Positions 1 to 11,055 of a DNA stretch of 64,000 bases are shown piece by piece. A program made the translations under genes and the position numbers. Each line of letters opens with the position of its first letter. Position 1 is the first letter of the stretch. The notes beneath the pieces were generated by a model. That model saw nothing but the letters and a program-made list of their open reading frames with translations, was not told the origin of the DNA and did not search any database. This DNA is from Siphonodentalium dalli. Lineage: Eukaryota; Mollusca; Scaphopoda; Gadilida; Siphonodentaliidae. The DNA lies in contig CP136061.1 in the NCBI GenBank assembly GCA_032622095.1, forward strand, positions 193,756,369 to 193,820,368, written 5' to 3'.

Positions 1-128
1 ACGGCACATTTCCAGTTTATTGCATTATGTGTCAGGTCAGAGCACGCGAATTGTTCTTTACCAGAATAAATCTCGTCTCCGACTCGATTGATTCTGGTAA
101 AGAACAATTCTTGTGCTCTAACCATTAC

Positions 129-690
129 TAAAACCGTATACTAGTACTCACAAGGTTTAAGCGAAGGCCAATCCGATTTTTTTATCCTGACATCTTCATA
201 TTTGGCACCGACATACGCCATTATGAACCGGATTGTCTCGCCCCTACCTCGACCATCAAAGTACGTTAATTTCACACAAGGCATATTAGCGCAACGATAT
301 ATCCCAATGTCTAAGACGTCTGGTATACTTGTAGCGTGGAAGTCTCGAATCAAGTGACGGTTTGTTGTATATATAGGCAACACATGATTCAGCAGAAATG
401 TATAAAAGGTCAAATATGGGACAAGTACACCACACCAAGAATACGATACTAGTATATGTCTCACATGGGGTTATAAGTCTCGCTTGACGGAAGGCATTGA
501 GGTAATTAACGTTCCGAATGACAAAGCACGACTGAACGTAAATGGTTTTTATATAAAATTTGTAGGCATGACCGTAATCACATGAGACCAATGTGCGAGT
601 TATTCAGTCGATCATCGCCGTTATCATCGTGATAACGCAAAACTATAGTTGTGCGAAATCAGATACCACCATATCGTCATAAAGCTACAT
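129..690. repeat. Duplicated GST exon 1 and upstream block, copy 1
   Basis: Sequence from the donor side of exon 1 through about 400 bp upstream of the ATG matches 29933-30505 with small indels and substitutions. The exon part is nearly perfect and the upstream part is more diverged. Both copies share an upstream GATAACG/CGTTATCATCG motif. The paired block indicates that a segment containing the presumed promoter was duplicated with the exon. Confidence 0.8.
152..284 (-). CDS. GST exon 1 of a second, tandem GST copy (partial gene)
   Basis: This minus-strand exon encodes the same 44 residues, from MPCVKLTYF to SLKP, as the exon at 29955-30087, with the same GTGAGT donor. The rest of the gene must lie outside the window to the left, because no GST exon 2 is visible between 284 and 14.6 kb and the strand points leftwards. 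The identical peptide suggests recent duplication or gene conversion. It could also be a lone duplicated exon; only sequence to the left can tell. Confidence 0.82.
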
Positions 691-1191
691 CTGTATTAAC
701 AACGTTAGCTTCTAGCGCATGAGTGCGCGTTGTTGGCGTACTCTGCACGGATTGTGTGAGGTAATGTCCAAATAAAATTCGCTGTGCCGTCTGCTGGGGG
801 CTTCCCACGCATGTTGTGTTTGTTTAATTTCCCAAACAAACATTGGGGTCTCGGATAAGTTTCTCTAATAGTCCATGATGTGGCAGGACCCCTGATGTAC
901 CCCCACAACTTAACTTCTTTGGTATTTTTATGTACCCTAATGTGTATTGTTCAGGAAAGATTATGTTAACAGCAAATATTTTGGGCCCTAGTGTACCTAC
1001 TGGGTCAAAGCATGGACGTATATTGTATAGAATATAGATCGATGGTCAAAGTTTAACCTTATTCAGTTACCATTTTTTCCGATTATGATGGGTGAGGGAA
1101 ACGGTATCCCATATATGGGGTGTTATTGTGATTGGATTTTAACAGGTGATATGTCATTTTGTAGGTATCGGGATACTCTATCCAATATATG
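691..1191. other. Unassigned spacer
   Basis: There is no exon-like frame, RNA gene or recognised repeat between the duplicated GST block and the large palindrome. The short open frames here lack family features. Confidence 0.5.
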
Positions 1192-2252
1192 ATGTGTTTA
1201 CTGATGACGTCACCAGTGGTCAAAAGGTCACGTGATGGCAATAGAAATGAAAATATAATAAAGTCTGGAAGCTGATAGGGTACCCCTACACCCCACACCG
1301 CGGGACTTAACTTCACCACACTCATTTTCTTCCTTATTATGTCTCAACGTTTAAGCAATGTTAACACGAAAAGAAAGTGGCCGCGTAGACATGAAACAAG
1401 ATGGCGTCCAACATGGCCGCTGTGTTTTAAAACGAGTCACTATAAGTCAGTTTGATGCAAATTATAGAGAGAAAATCTTAACAAATGTATACATATGTAT
1501 ATACTGTTGTGATGCTAAGATACAATGCCACCAAAATGGCCGCCGAAAGTGAAAAGGTGACTATGTCTCACTATATTTTCTAGATTAGTTTCTATTGTTT
1601 GGAACTGGTTGAGAATTGCGACTTTATTTTCTATTTTTCCAGTCGTGTTAACTGATCTTTGGAGCAATTAAATATGCGATTCATTTGGGTCCTAGGCCCT
1701 TTCGATCTATCAAAATATTAAGTTTACAGAATGCGGTACAAAATTTCACAAAAGATCACCATTGGCTTTTAGTCATTTTACACAAATAAATGTGCAGTGT
1801 AAGTGAGGCATACCAGTACTTATGGATCAACATGACAACCAAGATGGCGGCTAAATTATGGAAAAACGTAGATATATTGCCCCAGCGTGCCTTGAAATTA
1901 CTCACAAGTTGTGGTTGGTAGATAAAATCGACTTATATGCCTTCTATACATTGAATACTAATATTGCTGATACACATTGGTTAATAGTTACAATTGTCAC
2001 CACTGGCATTACCAGAATTATTGAATATTTCTCTCATAAACGTGATCAAAATCGAAAAAAAATAACTTGTCAGGTTTTAACTATTTTTTCAAGTAAAATG
2101 TTACTATCTTTGTCATTAAAGGTGTTTATTGTTTTGAACTGTCTTCAATGTGTCACACTCAGGTGTTTTCAGACAAAATTACTCAAGATGGCTTGCAAAG
2201 GTAGCAAAGTATGACTCACTTAATAAACATGTTACTTACTCAACTGACAAAT
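1192..2252 (+). repeat. Left arm of the large palindrome
   Basis: This roughly 1.06-kb arm pairs with the right arm as a reverse complement with scattered mismatches and small indels. Small open frames in it have no protein family features. Confidence 0.75.
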
Positions 2253-2454
2253 AAATGACAACTCTATTCTGATTGTCCCAGTACCTTTCGAGGCATGGCA
2301 AATTCATTTCAAATGATGCAGTGTGGAATTTTTGATGAAAACATCATTTGCTATTCTGGTCATGTTTTTGAAAGAAAATGGGCAGAACTTGAAACGGAAC
2401 TGAGAGTGGCCATAATATGTGGCCACGCTGGCCCATTAATATCAAACTTGATAA

Positions 2455-4270
2455 ATTTATACAGGGTGGATGTCGAGATGGCAGCGTGTATACAGTGTAT
2501 ATACAGCCATAAGTGAGCTGAATATGCATACAGGGAGTTAGTGTATGGTTATGAATTATGTGAATATGTATACAAGGAGTGACTATATGGGATTGGGTGG
2601 GGTCCATGGTGGGATGTACTGGTATGCAAGGAGTGGATGTTTGGCCATGTTTGAGAAGAATATGTATGCAGTGAGTGACTGTATGGTTGTGTGTAGGCGT
2701 ACTGATATACCCTTGTGGCCGTATGGTCATTGCTCTGGTGTATGGTATAACGAGGGTATGGTCATCTGCATGTTGTTTATGTATATATGGAGTGACTGTA
2801 TGGTTATGGGTGTTATATAGAGGTGCACATTGGTGGCTGTATTGTCACAGATGGGTGTATAAGTATACATGTGGTTGCTATATGATCACAGATTGGGGGC
2901 GTATGGGTAAATAAATAGGGAGTTGTTGTATGGTTATGGGTAAGGTGTATATATGTACATGGAATGACCGTATGGCAAATTTGAAGTGTATATGTATACC
3001 TGCAGTATAGCTGGGTGGTCTTTGATGGACATGTGGGTATATAGGGAGTACCCTCATGGTAATGGGTGGTTTGCAGATGTATATCTGTTGTGGATGTATT
3101 GCCATTGGTGAGTGTATATGTATACAGGGATTAGCTGTATGATCATGGATGGGGTGTGTGAGTATACAGCGAGTGGTTGAATTATCATGTGTGATGAGTA
3201 TATGCAAGTCCGGAAGGTATGAATGGCCGTGTGCATGGTATTTGTATATCTGGAAGGGCTGTATGGCCATTGTTGCGGTGTATATGTATACCTGGAGTGA
3301 CTCTATGGTCATGGTAGGGTGTATATGTATATCTTGAGTTGTTATATGACCATGGGTGTGGAGACTATGTATAGTGGGATGGCTGTATGGCAATGGTGAG
3401 GTGAATAGGTATACATTGCGTGACTGTATGATCATGAATGTGAATAGGTATACAAGGAGTGACTATATGGTCAGGCATAGGAGTGTAACTATTGTGCCTG
3501 CATGGTTACTCATTACTGTATGATCGTGTGGGGGCTTTACGGGTACACCCAATTATGGCTGTGTGGTTATGTGTGAGGTATTTGTCTAGAAAGCGGGTGG
3601 TCATATGACCATTGGTGATGTGTATATGTATACGGTGGCTATATGGCCATAGGCGTGGCGAATATGTATACATGGAGTGACCATGTGGCCAATGGTGAGG
3701 TGAATATGTATACAAGTTACAATTATATGATCCCGAGTATGGAGAATATGTATACAGGAAGTGGTCATATGGTCATGGGTCAGTTGTAGGAGTATATACC
3801 CCTTGTGCCTGCATGGTGACTCATGTCTGTATGGTCATGTGTGGTGTACATGTACACCCAAGTGTGGCTGTGTGGTCATGGGTGAGGTGTATAAACCAAG
3901 TGCCTATATTGCAATTGGTGATGTGTATATGTATACCTGGAGCGACTAAATGGTCATGGGTGGGGTGTATGTGTGTCTTGAGTGGTTATGACCATTGTTG
4001 TGGCGAATAGGTCTACAGAGAGAGACTATTTCCAATGGTGGGGTGAATATATATATATATATAAGGGGGACTTTATGAGGTGCATGAGTATACCCGGTGT
4101 GCCTGCATGGTGACTCGTGGCTGTATGGTCATGGGTGGGGTGTACGGGCCCGGTATACCCAATGGTGGCTGTATGGTCATGGGTGAGGTGTTTATGTATA
4201 AAGTGAGTGGCTATATGGGCATTTGTCTGGTGTATATATAGAGTGGCGGTATGGCCATGGGAGTCGCAAA
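2455..4270 (+). repeat. Degenerate minisatellite, unit about 40 bp
   Basis: About 1.8 kb of head-to-tail repeats share the cores GTGTATATGTATACA and GTATGGTCATGGGTG, with spacing that drifts around 38-44 bp. Translations of this tract give Cys/Trp/Tyr- or His/Ile/Thr-rich nonsense frames on both strands, which are repeat artefacts. The tract occupies the loop of the large palindrome. Confidence 0.85.
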
Positions 4271-4333
4271 GGTGTACCATTTGGGTGGCTATCGCTTTCC
4301 ACAATAACTCAAGTATATGCTAATCGATAGAGA

Positions 4334-5968
4334 TGTTTAGTTGTCAGTTGATTAAGTAACATTTTAATAACCAAGTGAGTCACAATTTGCTACCTTTTCA
4401 GAACAGCATAGAATAATGTCCGGGATATATGTGCATTTTAACGAATTTGGTTGTCTAAAAACACCTCTGTGTGACAAATTTAAGACAGTTAAAAAATAAA
4501 CAACTTTAATACCAACGATAGTTCCATTTTACTTTAAAAAAATGGTCCAAACCCGACAAGTTAAATTTTGCTGATTTTGATATCATGTTTGTGAGAGAAA
4601 AATCCAATATGTCTGGTAATGCCAGTGGTGACAATATTAACTATTAACCAAGGTGCATCAGCAATGTTAGTATTCAATGTATAGAAGGCATACAAGTCGA
4701 TGTTATCTATCAACCACAACTTGTAAGTAATTTCAAGGCACGCTGGGGCAATATATCAACTTTTTCCCATAATTGAGCCGCCATCATGGCGGTCATTTTG
4801 AGTCAAAGTGACAATTTTGGTTCCATCGAGTTGGAATATTCATAAGTACTGGTAGGCCTCACTTATATTGCACAGTTCTGCTCATTTCTTTATGTAATAG
4901 GACTAGAATGCCAATGGTGAAATTTTATACCGCATTCTGTAAACAATATTTTGAGGGATCGGAAGGGCCAGGGACCCAAAAGAAAAATGGCATATTTTAT
5001 TAATCCAATGATCAGTTAACGGTTGGCCTTGGCGGTGGGTATCCTGTGAAAATATCTCTACCCGTCAAAAACCGCCACAAACAGAAAGAACATCAAAATG
5101 TAGATAGACTTTGTCCGTATACAAATAAGAAAAATCGCATAAACAGTATGTTATGGTCATATGTTTGACCATTGTTATTCTGGTGTTTGTTTATATTATG
5201 ATAGTAAACATAAAGAGCGTTCTTTGTTGGTGAATACCTGATATGGAACTAATAAACAGCGTTTATGCCATTTGTGTGCGATTAGCCAGTAGCATTGTGC
5301 TGTCTGCTGTTACACAATCAGGCTCTTGCTTAGGTAAAATATAGTAGGTCTTTATGATAACATGCTGTTTACGCGATGGTCATGGTATATATGAACGGAA
5401 CTGTATGCGTTTTAATGTTTTTCTGTTTACGGTGTTTGGAACAAATATGAATATTTTCGACAATTAAGGCCGCACGTGCCTTTAACGACACAAAATAAAG
5501 TCTCAATTATCAACCAGTTCCAAACAATAGAAACTAATCTAGAAAATATTAGTGAGAACTAGTCACATTTTTCACTTTCGGTGGCCATTTGTGGCCATCA
5601 TGGACGGGGGAGCTCCAATTTTGCCCTAAAATGCTAGCATTGTGTCTTATCTTCACAACAGTATATACATTTGTCAAGATTTTCTCTCTATAATTTGCAT
5701 CAAACTGACTTATACTGCCTCGTCTTAAAACACGGCGGCCATGTTGGACGCCATCTTGTTTCGTGTCTACGCGGCCACATTATTTTCATGTTAACAATGC
5801 TTAAAAGTTGAGGGACATAATAAGAAAGAAAATGGGTGGGGTGAAGGTAAGTCATGTGGTGTGGGGTGTAGTGGTACCCTGTCAGCTTCCAGACTATTAT
5901 ATTTGCGTTTTCATTGACGTCACGTGATCTTTTGACATCTGGTGACGTCATCGATGAACACATCTATT
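4334..5968 (-). repeat. Right arm of the large palindrome, with a ~460-bp insertion
   Basis: It is the reverse complement of the left arm. Homology stops at about 5020 and resumes at about 5485; the intervening block is absent from the left arm and is not identified. Confidence 0.72.
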
Positions 5969-6305
5969 TGGCTACCGGTGGAAGGAGGTATGATATAAAT
6001 TTTGGTTAATACATACTTGAAATACCGATTTGCAGGAGGAATATATTCCCCCGAAGACCTGAGACAAACGCTCTTTATTTTTACCATAATAGAAAATGAT
6101 AACAGGAACGCCAATTATTGTTAAATGTATGAAGATGTTTTTTATAATTTATATGACTTGAATTAGTCTTTCTGAGACATAAATTGTGTATACAAGTATA
6201 TCTATAACTTATTACCAACTCAAGCGAAAAACTTGAACCCACACAGTATCTGATTTTATTTGGAGGCTTGAAAAATATTGTATGTACGTCAGCTGTATAT
6301 GTAGT
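5969..6305. other. Unassigned spacer
   Basis: There is no coding or repeat signal that I can support. Confidence 0.4.
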
Positions 6306-6309
6306 TTAA

Positions 6310-6726
6310 AGATGCATTATCCGATTAAGCGCCCCTCAATTACTTTTTATTTTGATTCGGGGGGGGGGGTAAAAATAAGAAACCACCTATCAAAGCTCAG
6401 AGTTATTAGATGTCGATTTTTTAAATATACTATTTTTCACCACCGATGCTTAATAGTGACCCAGTAAAAAGATGACGAGCCGCCTCGGACCAAAGTGCGG
6501 ATCAAGATGGATAACTCTAAAATCAAAAGGCTTTATGTTGACAATAAGGCAAAATTTCGTCGAACAACATGTTGATAAATAACGAGCAATTTTATACTAT
6601 ATTTGACCGCGGTTAGCATTATTTTTGGGCAATTAATCGATTCTGATAACAGAAGCAGCATTTCTGAAAATGTCGTTGTTTTTGGAATCTAATTCTATGG
6701 GGACCATTGAATCGGATTGAGTACAT
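6310..6726 (+). mobile_element. TTAA-flanked MITE, family A copy 1
   Basis: The element is bounded on both sides by TTAA. Near the ends it has ATCCGATT and AATCGGATTGAGTAC, and internally the CAAAGCTCAGAGTTATTAGAT block and GGATAACTCTAAAATCAA, all shared with copies at 26800-27279, 28705-29052 and, inverted, 12350-12614. No coding capacity. A TTAA target suggests a piggyBac-type or Kolobok-type mobiliser, which is an inference. Confidence 0.7.
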
Positions 6727-6730
6727 TTAA

Positions 6731-7349
6731 TACTGGCAGTTTTTCCAATGTTTGCACAGCACAGACGTGAAGGAAACGCTCTTTACTGTGACGCATCAGC
6801 AAATAATAACAATGAACGCTCTTTGTTGTTCAATCCGAAGAAACTAAAGCGAAATATTCTATGTCCAGAACTGCGAACATAATTTGTTCTAAAACGACAG
6901 AAAGATCGCACTGTCTAACCGGCTCGCAGCCTATCGGTGGAGATAGTGGCCTACCTAAAAAATACTGCTTTACTCCCTATTTTTTTACACCCAACCACCA
7001 GATTTCACTAATTTTTTACCGAAACCGCATAAAACCCTGCGTATATTGCTCATACCAATGGGAACTGATCACATTTAGTCCAAATGACGGTTTAACCAGA
7101 TTTTGCAGCTATGTTTTTTAATGAAAATTGAAATTGTTCAAATACTGACTAATAGGTATTTTGTCTACCACATACATGTATTAAGAGTTTCCAAGTCAGG
7201 GCGTGGCGAGAGTATGCTAGGTCAGCCTGGGTGGTCAAATTCCACACTGCTAAATGGAAATTATAATGCATCGAATTAGTGGACAAATATAGTAACCATT
7301 CAGAAGCTGATAGCTACTGCATATACTAGCTAGCTCAATAGTATAAGGC
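6731..7349. other. Unassigned spacer
   Basis: There is no gene or repeat that I can support. The 86-codon frame at 6861-7121 has no recognisable domain. Confidence 0.4.
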
Positions 7350-7527
7350 ATAATATTATCCAATTTTACCAAAAAATTATACATATCCAGTGAGATATCA
7401 TTTTCCTATGCAAGCTATTACATGAACCGAACATGTGTTTCGTTCTTTTGCTGTAATACCTTTTTAGCTGATAGCATTATCTCAGGACTATGGAATCCTA
7501 TTAGGGACACTTCCTAATGGCGCTTTC
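7350..7527 (+). repeat. 178-bp direct repeat, left copy (probable LINE target duplication)
   Basis: It matches 10613-10790 at a constant offset of 3263, with no difference seen by eye. The repeat includes the first 39 bp of the GC-rich MITE at 10752, which shows the MITE was there before the LINE inserted. Confidence 0.85.
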
Positions 7528-10198
7528 AACCGAAGTTGAAAATAACTGCCCTAAATTTAAAATCACTGATATAACTTCTCTGGATCACTATTATGACGCA
7601 ATAATCTCTTCCCTTAATAACGCCTCAAATATTGTCCCGAAAATAAAATTCAGAAGTCACGTGAAACCATACTGGAACGATACATTGAAAGCGTCTCACT
7701 ACAGTATGCGCTCTTATCGCCGAGCGTGGATAGCTGAAGGTCGACCTCGTGACGAAACCTCTCATTCGTTCATTCACTATAAAGAGGCCAAGCGCGAATT
7801 CAGACGAGAACATCGTAAACAGTCAGAAAAATTCATGCGCGAACGTGATGCAGAAATTGACAAATGCGCAGAAGTTGATCAGGATTCATTTTTCCGCATT
7901 TTTAATGCAAAACGCAAAATGCGTAATACTCTTTCATCGCCGCATTTCATACATAATGGAGAAACGCTCCGCAGCAATTGCGACATATCAAAGGCATGGG
8001 GCTCATATTACGCAAACTTGTTTCTGCCCATGCAAAATGAGAGTTTTGACTCAGTCCACTTTGAATTTGTGAACAATTTCGTATCTTCGCGGGAAAAATC
8101 AAACTCAACAAATACTGTAGACAAAGTTCTTTGCAATCCCATTACTGAATCGGAGCTGACCAATGTTATCCCAAAGCTCAATAAAAATAAGGCAATGGGA
8201 TATGACTTAATAGCCAATGAGCACATCATATATAGTGGCTCGCCACTCATGCATAGGCTAAGTTATATGTACAGTAAAATGCTACAATATGCACATGTAC
8301 CTGAGAGTGCAAAGAAAGGAGTAATGATTTCTTTGCACAAAGGTGGCAAAAAGCCCATGCATGCATTTGATAGTTACAGACCTATCACCATTATGCCTTC
8401 ATTATATAAATTATTTGAAAAAGTCCTTCTTGTGAGCATGCAAACATACACACCAACTCTAATAACAGTCAATTCACTACAGCATGGATTCCAACGGGGT
8501 GTTAGTTGCATGGCAACATCATATTTATTACAGGAGTGCATAACATATACCAAAGAATCACATAGTAAATTATTCTCTTGTTTTTTAGACGTACGTAAAG
8601 CTTTTGATTCTGTGTGGCTAAATGGATTGATGTTGAAATTGCACAAGAGGGGCTTTGATGGCCAAATGTGGCATGTATTCAAATCACTCTTATCTGGTAT
8701 AAAATGTTGTGTGAAATATAGGCAATCTACATCCGACTGGTTCGATATCCTGCAGGGAGCCAGACAGGGGTCCATTCTATCGCCTCTATTGTATATGATA
8801 TATGTGGACGATCTAATTGAAGATCTTGCGAATTCCTCCTGTGGACTTCGTCTGAATGGAATAAACTGCACATCGCCAGTACAGGCAGATGACATGGCCT
8901 TGCTGTCATTATCTGAAACAGGACTTACCACACTATGTTCTATATGTCTGAAGTATAGTACAAAATGGAGATACTTATATAACTCGTCGAAAACTTTCAT
9001 AATAGTATTTAATGAATCGCAAAAAGAATTTGCTAAAGCCCAGCGCTCATGGCAATTTGGCAATACCATTATCGAAGAAGTCTCATCTGGAAAACACTTG
9101 GGCATCAATATAGAAAAATTTAGCTTCAATTCTAAACTGGTCAACAGTGTTTGCACAAAACTTAGAGGGACCTATCTATCATTGACAAATGCAGGCGTTT
9201 ATGCTGGAGGCATAACTCCAGACAGCTGTCTTAAAATATATAAGTCAATTGTGATCCCCAAGGCCCTGTACGGTAGCGAGCTAATATGGGGCTTGTCTAA
9301 TACTGATTATACCTTTCTCGAAAAGGCTCACCGCTTCTGTCTCAAAAATATGCAAGGTTTTCCGGCGCATACTCGCACATGTATTGTACAGGGTCTCGTA
9401 GGTTGCAGTGAACTTACATCATTCATCGACAAAAGAAAGCTGAGTCTATTTGCTACATTGTGTAGGCTTGATGTTTGTAAAACTGCCAAAATGTTATTTC
9501 TGATGAGATTGCACAGTTATATTATTGAATTATGTTCTAATCAGAAATCATTCATTGCAGATATAGTTCATGTTTTACATAAATACAACTTATACGAGTA
9601 CCTCGCAGTCTTTGCACAGACTGGTACCTTTCCCTCTAAAGAGTCCTGGAAACATACTGTGAAAACTGAAGTTCACAAATCAGACGACGAACGGTGGAGA
9701 TCTTCCATAACTGCTGAAAATAACTTAAGACAATATGGGCTAATGCAAGCCTCTCTGACATCTTCGCTCATATGGCGAACGTGTAGGCTATATCCGGAGG
9801 AGAAATTCACTTATCTCTTTCTTGTCCGGTTGATAGCTCACACAGCTTATGGTGATAGTGGGTGTTGTAAATTCTGTAACAAGCCATACCGGTGCTTAAT
9901 TAATCATGTATTAATAGAATGTGCATCTATTGCAAATTCACGCAACGTAATCTGGTATGATATCATCAACACATTCGGAATAAACGTCTTCATATTCCTA
10001 GATTCTCTACCTAAGTGCTCACAACTAGCAGTATTTTTGGGGAAAGTTCCCTGTGAAGTTCTTGAAGATGGAACTAACTCTTTTCATTTCGTCTTACGAT
10101 TCTTTGCAAAAGCGAGCATAAAGCTATGGTATTGCTTCCACCTTCAAAATGATAGCCGCTATTCGGATACCATTATACCCGATCAACAACCAATTTAG
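7517..10198 (+). CDS. LINE ORF2-type RT polyprotein, 893 codons, endonuclease missing
   Basis: The first residues are the RT-proximal linker (KPYWNDTLKASHYSMRSYRR). The RT domain follows with YRPITIMPSLYKLFEKVL near residue 287, HGFQRGVS, FLDVRKAFDSVW near 356, GARQGSILSPLLY near 414 and the catalytic QADDMALLS near 456 (both aspartates kept). The C-terminal part has a CX2CX9HX4C knuckle near 783-802. No stop interrupts 893 codons, so the copy is young or conserved. The ATG and first three or four codons come from the target-site MITE, not from the LINE, so this start is accidental. Antisense open frames over this region are shadows. Confidence 0.88.
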   Translation: MALSTEVENNCPKFKITDITSLDHYYDAIISSLNNASNIVPKIKFRSHVKPYWNDTLKASHYSMRSYRRAWIAEGRPRDETSHSFIHYKEAKREFRREHRKQSEKFMRERDAEIDKCAEVDQDSFFRIFNAKRKMRNTLSSPHFIHNGETLRSNCDISKAWGSYYANLFLPMQNESFDSVHFEFVNNFVSSREKSNSTNTVDKVLCNPITESELTNVIPKLNKNKAMGYDLIANEHIIYSGSPLMHRLSYMYSKMLQYAHVPESAKKGVMISLHKGGKKPMHAFDSYRPITIMPSLYKLFEKVLLVSMQTYTPTLITVNSLQHGFQRGVSCMATSYLLQECITYTKESHSKLFSCFLDVRKAFDSVWLNGLMLKLHKRGFDGQMWHVFKSLLSGIKCCVKYRQSTSDWFDILQGARQGSILSPLLYMIYVDDLIEDLANSSCGLRLNGINCTSPVQADDMALLSLSETGLTTLCSICLKYSTKWRYLYNSSKTFIIVFNESQKEFAKAQRSWQFGNTIIEEVSSGKHLGINIEKFSFNSKLVNSVCTKLRGTYLSLTNAGVYAGGITPDSCLKIYKSIVIPKALYGSELIWGLSNTDYTFLEKAHRFCLKNMQGFPAHTRTCIVQGLVGCSELTSFIDKRKLSLFATLCRLDVCKTAKMLFLMRLHSYIIELCSNQKSFIADIVHVLHKYNLYEYLAVFAQTGTFPSKESWKHTVKTEVHKSDDERWRSSITAENNLRQYGLMQASLTSSLIWRTCRLYPEEKFTYLFLVRLIAHTAYGDSGCCKFCNKPYRCLINHVLIECASIANSRNVIWYDIINTFGINVFIFLDSLPKCSQLAVFLGKVPCEVLEDGTNSFHFVLRFFAKASIKLWYCFHLQNDSRYSDTIIPDQQPI

Positions 10199-10584
10199 TA
10201 TAACAACCAATAGAAGCAGCTAGTGCATGTAGTATTCTCTCATCTGTTATTTTGTGTGAATGTTTGTCTGAGTGGTTAACATGCGCGTGCGTGCGAGAGT
10301 GAGTGCGCTTGTGTATGGGAGAGTGTGAGAGAATGTGTGTGATGCTGGGTATAACAGGTGTATATATGTCAATGTTAGTGGATGTCTCTGTGTGACTGCG
10401 GTGTACATGTGTGACTTTGCATTATGTGCGTGCCAAAACTAACTGTAAATATTTTGGATAGTTCCTTGTTATTATGTAATATTTTGTCCATGTCAGTATT
10501 TGTATATATGTTTGCATTTGTCATGCTACTGTGATAAACTGTATTTATATTATATAACAACTCTCCATCAATGGAGGACAATAA

Positions 10585-10612
<28 letters not shown>
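7528..10612 (+). mobile_element. Non-LTR retrotransposon (LINE), 5'-truncated but with an open RT frame
   Basis: The inserted segment runs between two 178-bp direct repeats. It carries an uninterrupted RT frame and, at its 3' end, a (TA)n microsatellite tail that abuts the right repeat, the order expected for target-primed reverse transcription of a plus-strand element. The apurinic endonuclease domain expected upstream of RT is absent, so the copy is 5'-truncated. The clade is not certain; the ADDM active site and long C-terminal region do not let me choose between I/Nimb-like and CR1-like groups. Confidence 0.85.
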
Positions 10613-10621
<9 letters not shown>

Positions 10622-10790
10622 TCCAATTTTACCAAAAAATTATACATATCCAGTGAGATATCATTTTCCTATGCAAGCTATTACATGAACCGAACATGTG
10701 TTTCGTTCTTTTGCTGTAATACCTTTTTAGCTGATAGCATTATCTCAGGACTATGGAATCCTATTAGGGACACTTCCTAATGGCGCTTTC
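10613..10790 (+). repeat. 178-bp direct repeat, right copy
   Basis: It begins directly after the (TA)n tail of the LINE and runs into the intact MITE at 10752-11055. It is the mate of 7350-7527. Confidence 0.85.
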
Positions 10791-11055
10791 GGCGCGCGCC
10801 GAAAGCGACAAAAAGTGCGCCATTAGTAACGCGCCGAAAGCGCCGAAAGCGACAAAATATGCGCCGTTACGGTGCACTATTTGTCGCTTTCGGCGCACTT
10901 TTTGTCGCTTTCGGCGCACTTTTTGTCGGTTTCGGCGCGTTACTAATGGCGCACTTTTTGTCGGCGCTTTCGGCGCGTTACTAATGGCGCACTTTTTGTC
11001 GCTTTCGGCGCGCGCCGAAAGCGCCATTAGGAAGTGACCCTAATAGTATTCCATA
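10752..11055. mobile_element. GC-rich palindromic MITE with TA-type ends
   Basis: The ends are inverted copies (TATGGAAT.CTATTAGGG with a CACTTCCTAATGGCG block) and the centre is built from repeats of GGCGCTTTCGGCGCG, GCGACAAAAAGTGCG and their complements. Much of the 304 bp could fold into one hairpin. A TA at each edge fits a Tc1/mariner-like target, an inference. Arg/Lys-rich open frames on both strands are artefacts of the repeat. A degenerate relative lies near 57430-58170. Confidence 0.75.

Larger units (their letters stand above)
1192..5968. mobile_element. Large foldback element: two long inverted arms around a minisatellite
   Basis: The left arm (about 1192-2252) reappears as an imperfect reverse complement at about 4334-5968. 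Landmarks pair in mirrored order: GATGACGTCA near 1204 with 5943, the ATGGCG/CGCCAT segment near 1400 with 5745, and the TAACATG/CATGTTA segment near 2228 with 4355. The right arm carries an extra segment of about 460 bp (roughly 5020-5485) that the left lacks. The loop is occupied by a minisatellite. No transposase frame is present. It fits a nonautonomous foldback-type DNA element; a structural inverted duplication is the alternative. Confidence 0.75.

Noticed and set aside
1858-2214. 118-codon open frame in the palindrome left arm
   Set aside because: The mirrored right arm does not preserve the frame and no family features are visible.
2344-4304. His/Ile/Pro-rich and Cys/Trp-rich open frames on both strands
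   Set aside because: They arise from reading a minisatellite whose unit keeps frames open; no domain or start context supports them.
8374-9156. 260-codon antisense frame across the LINE RT
   Set aside because: It is a shadow of the plus-strand RT frame, which holds the conserved motifs.
10764-11037. Basic RRKRQKVRRKRQ-type peptides on both strands
   Set aside because: These are translation artefacts of the GC-rich palindromic repeat.
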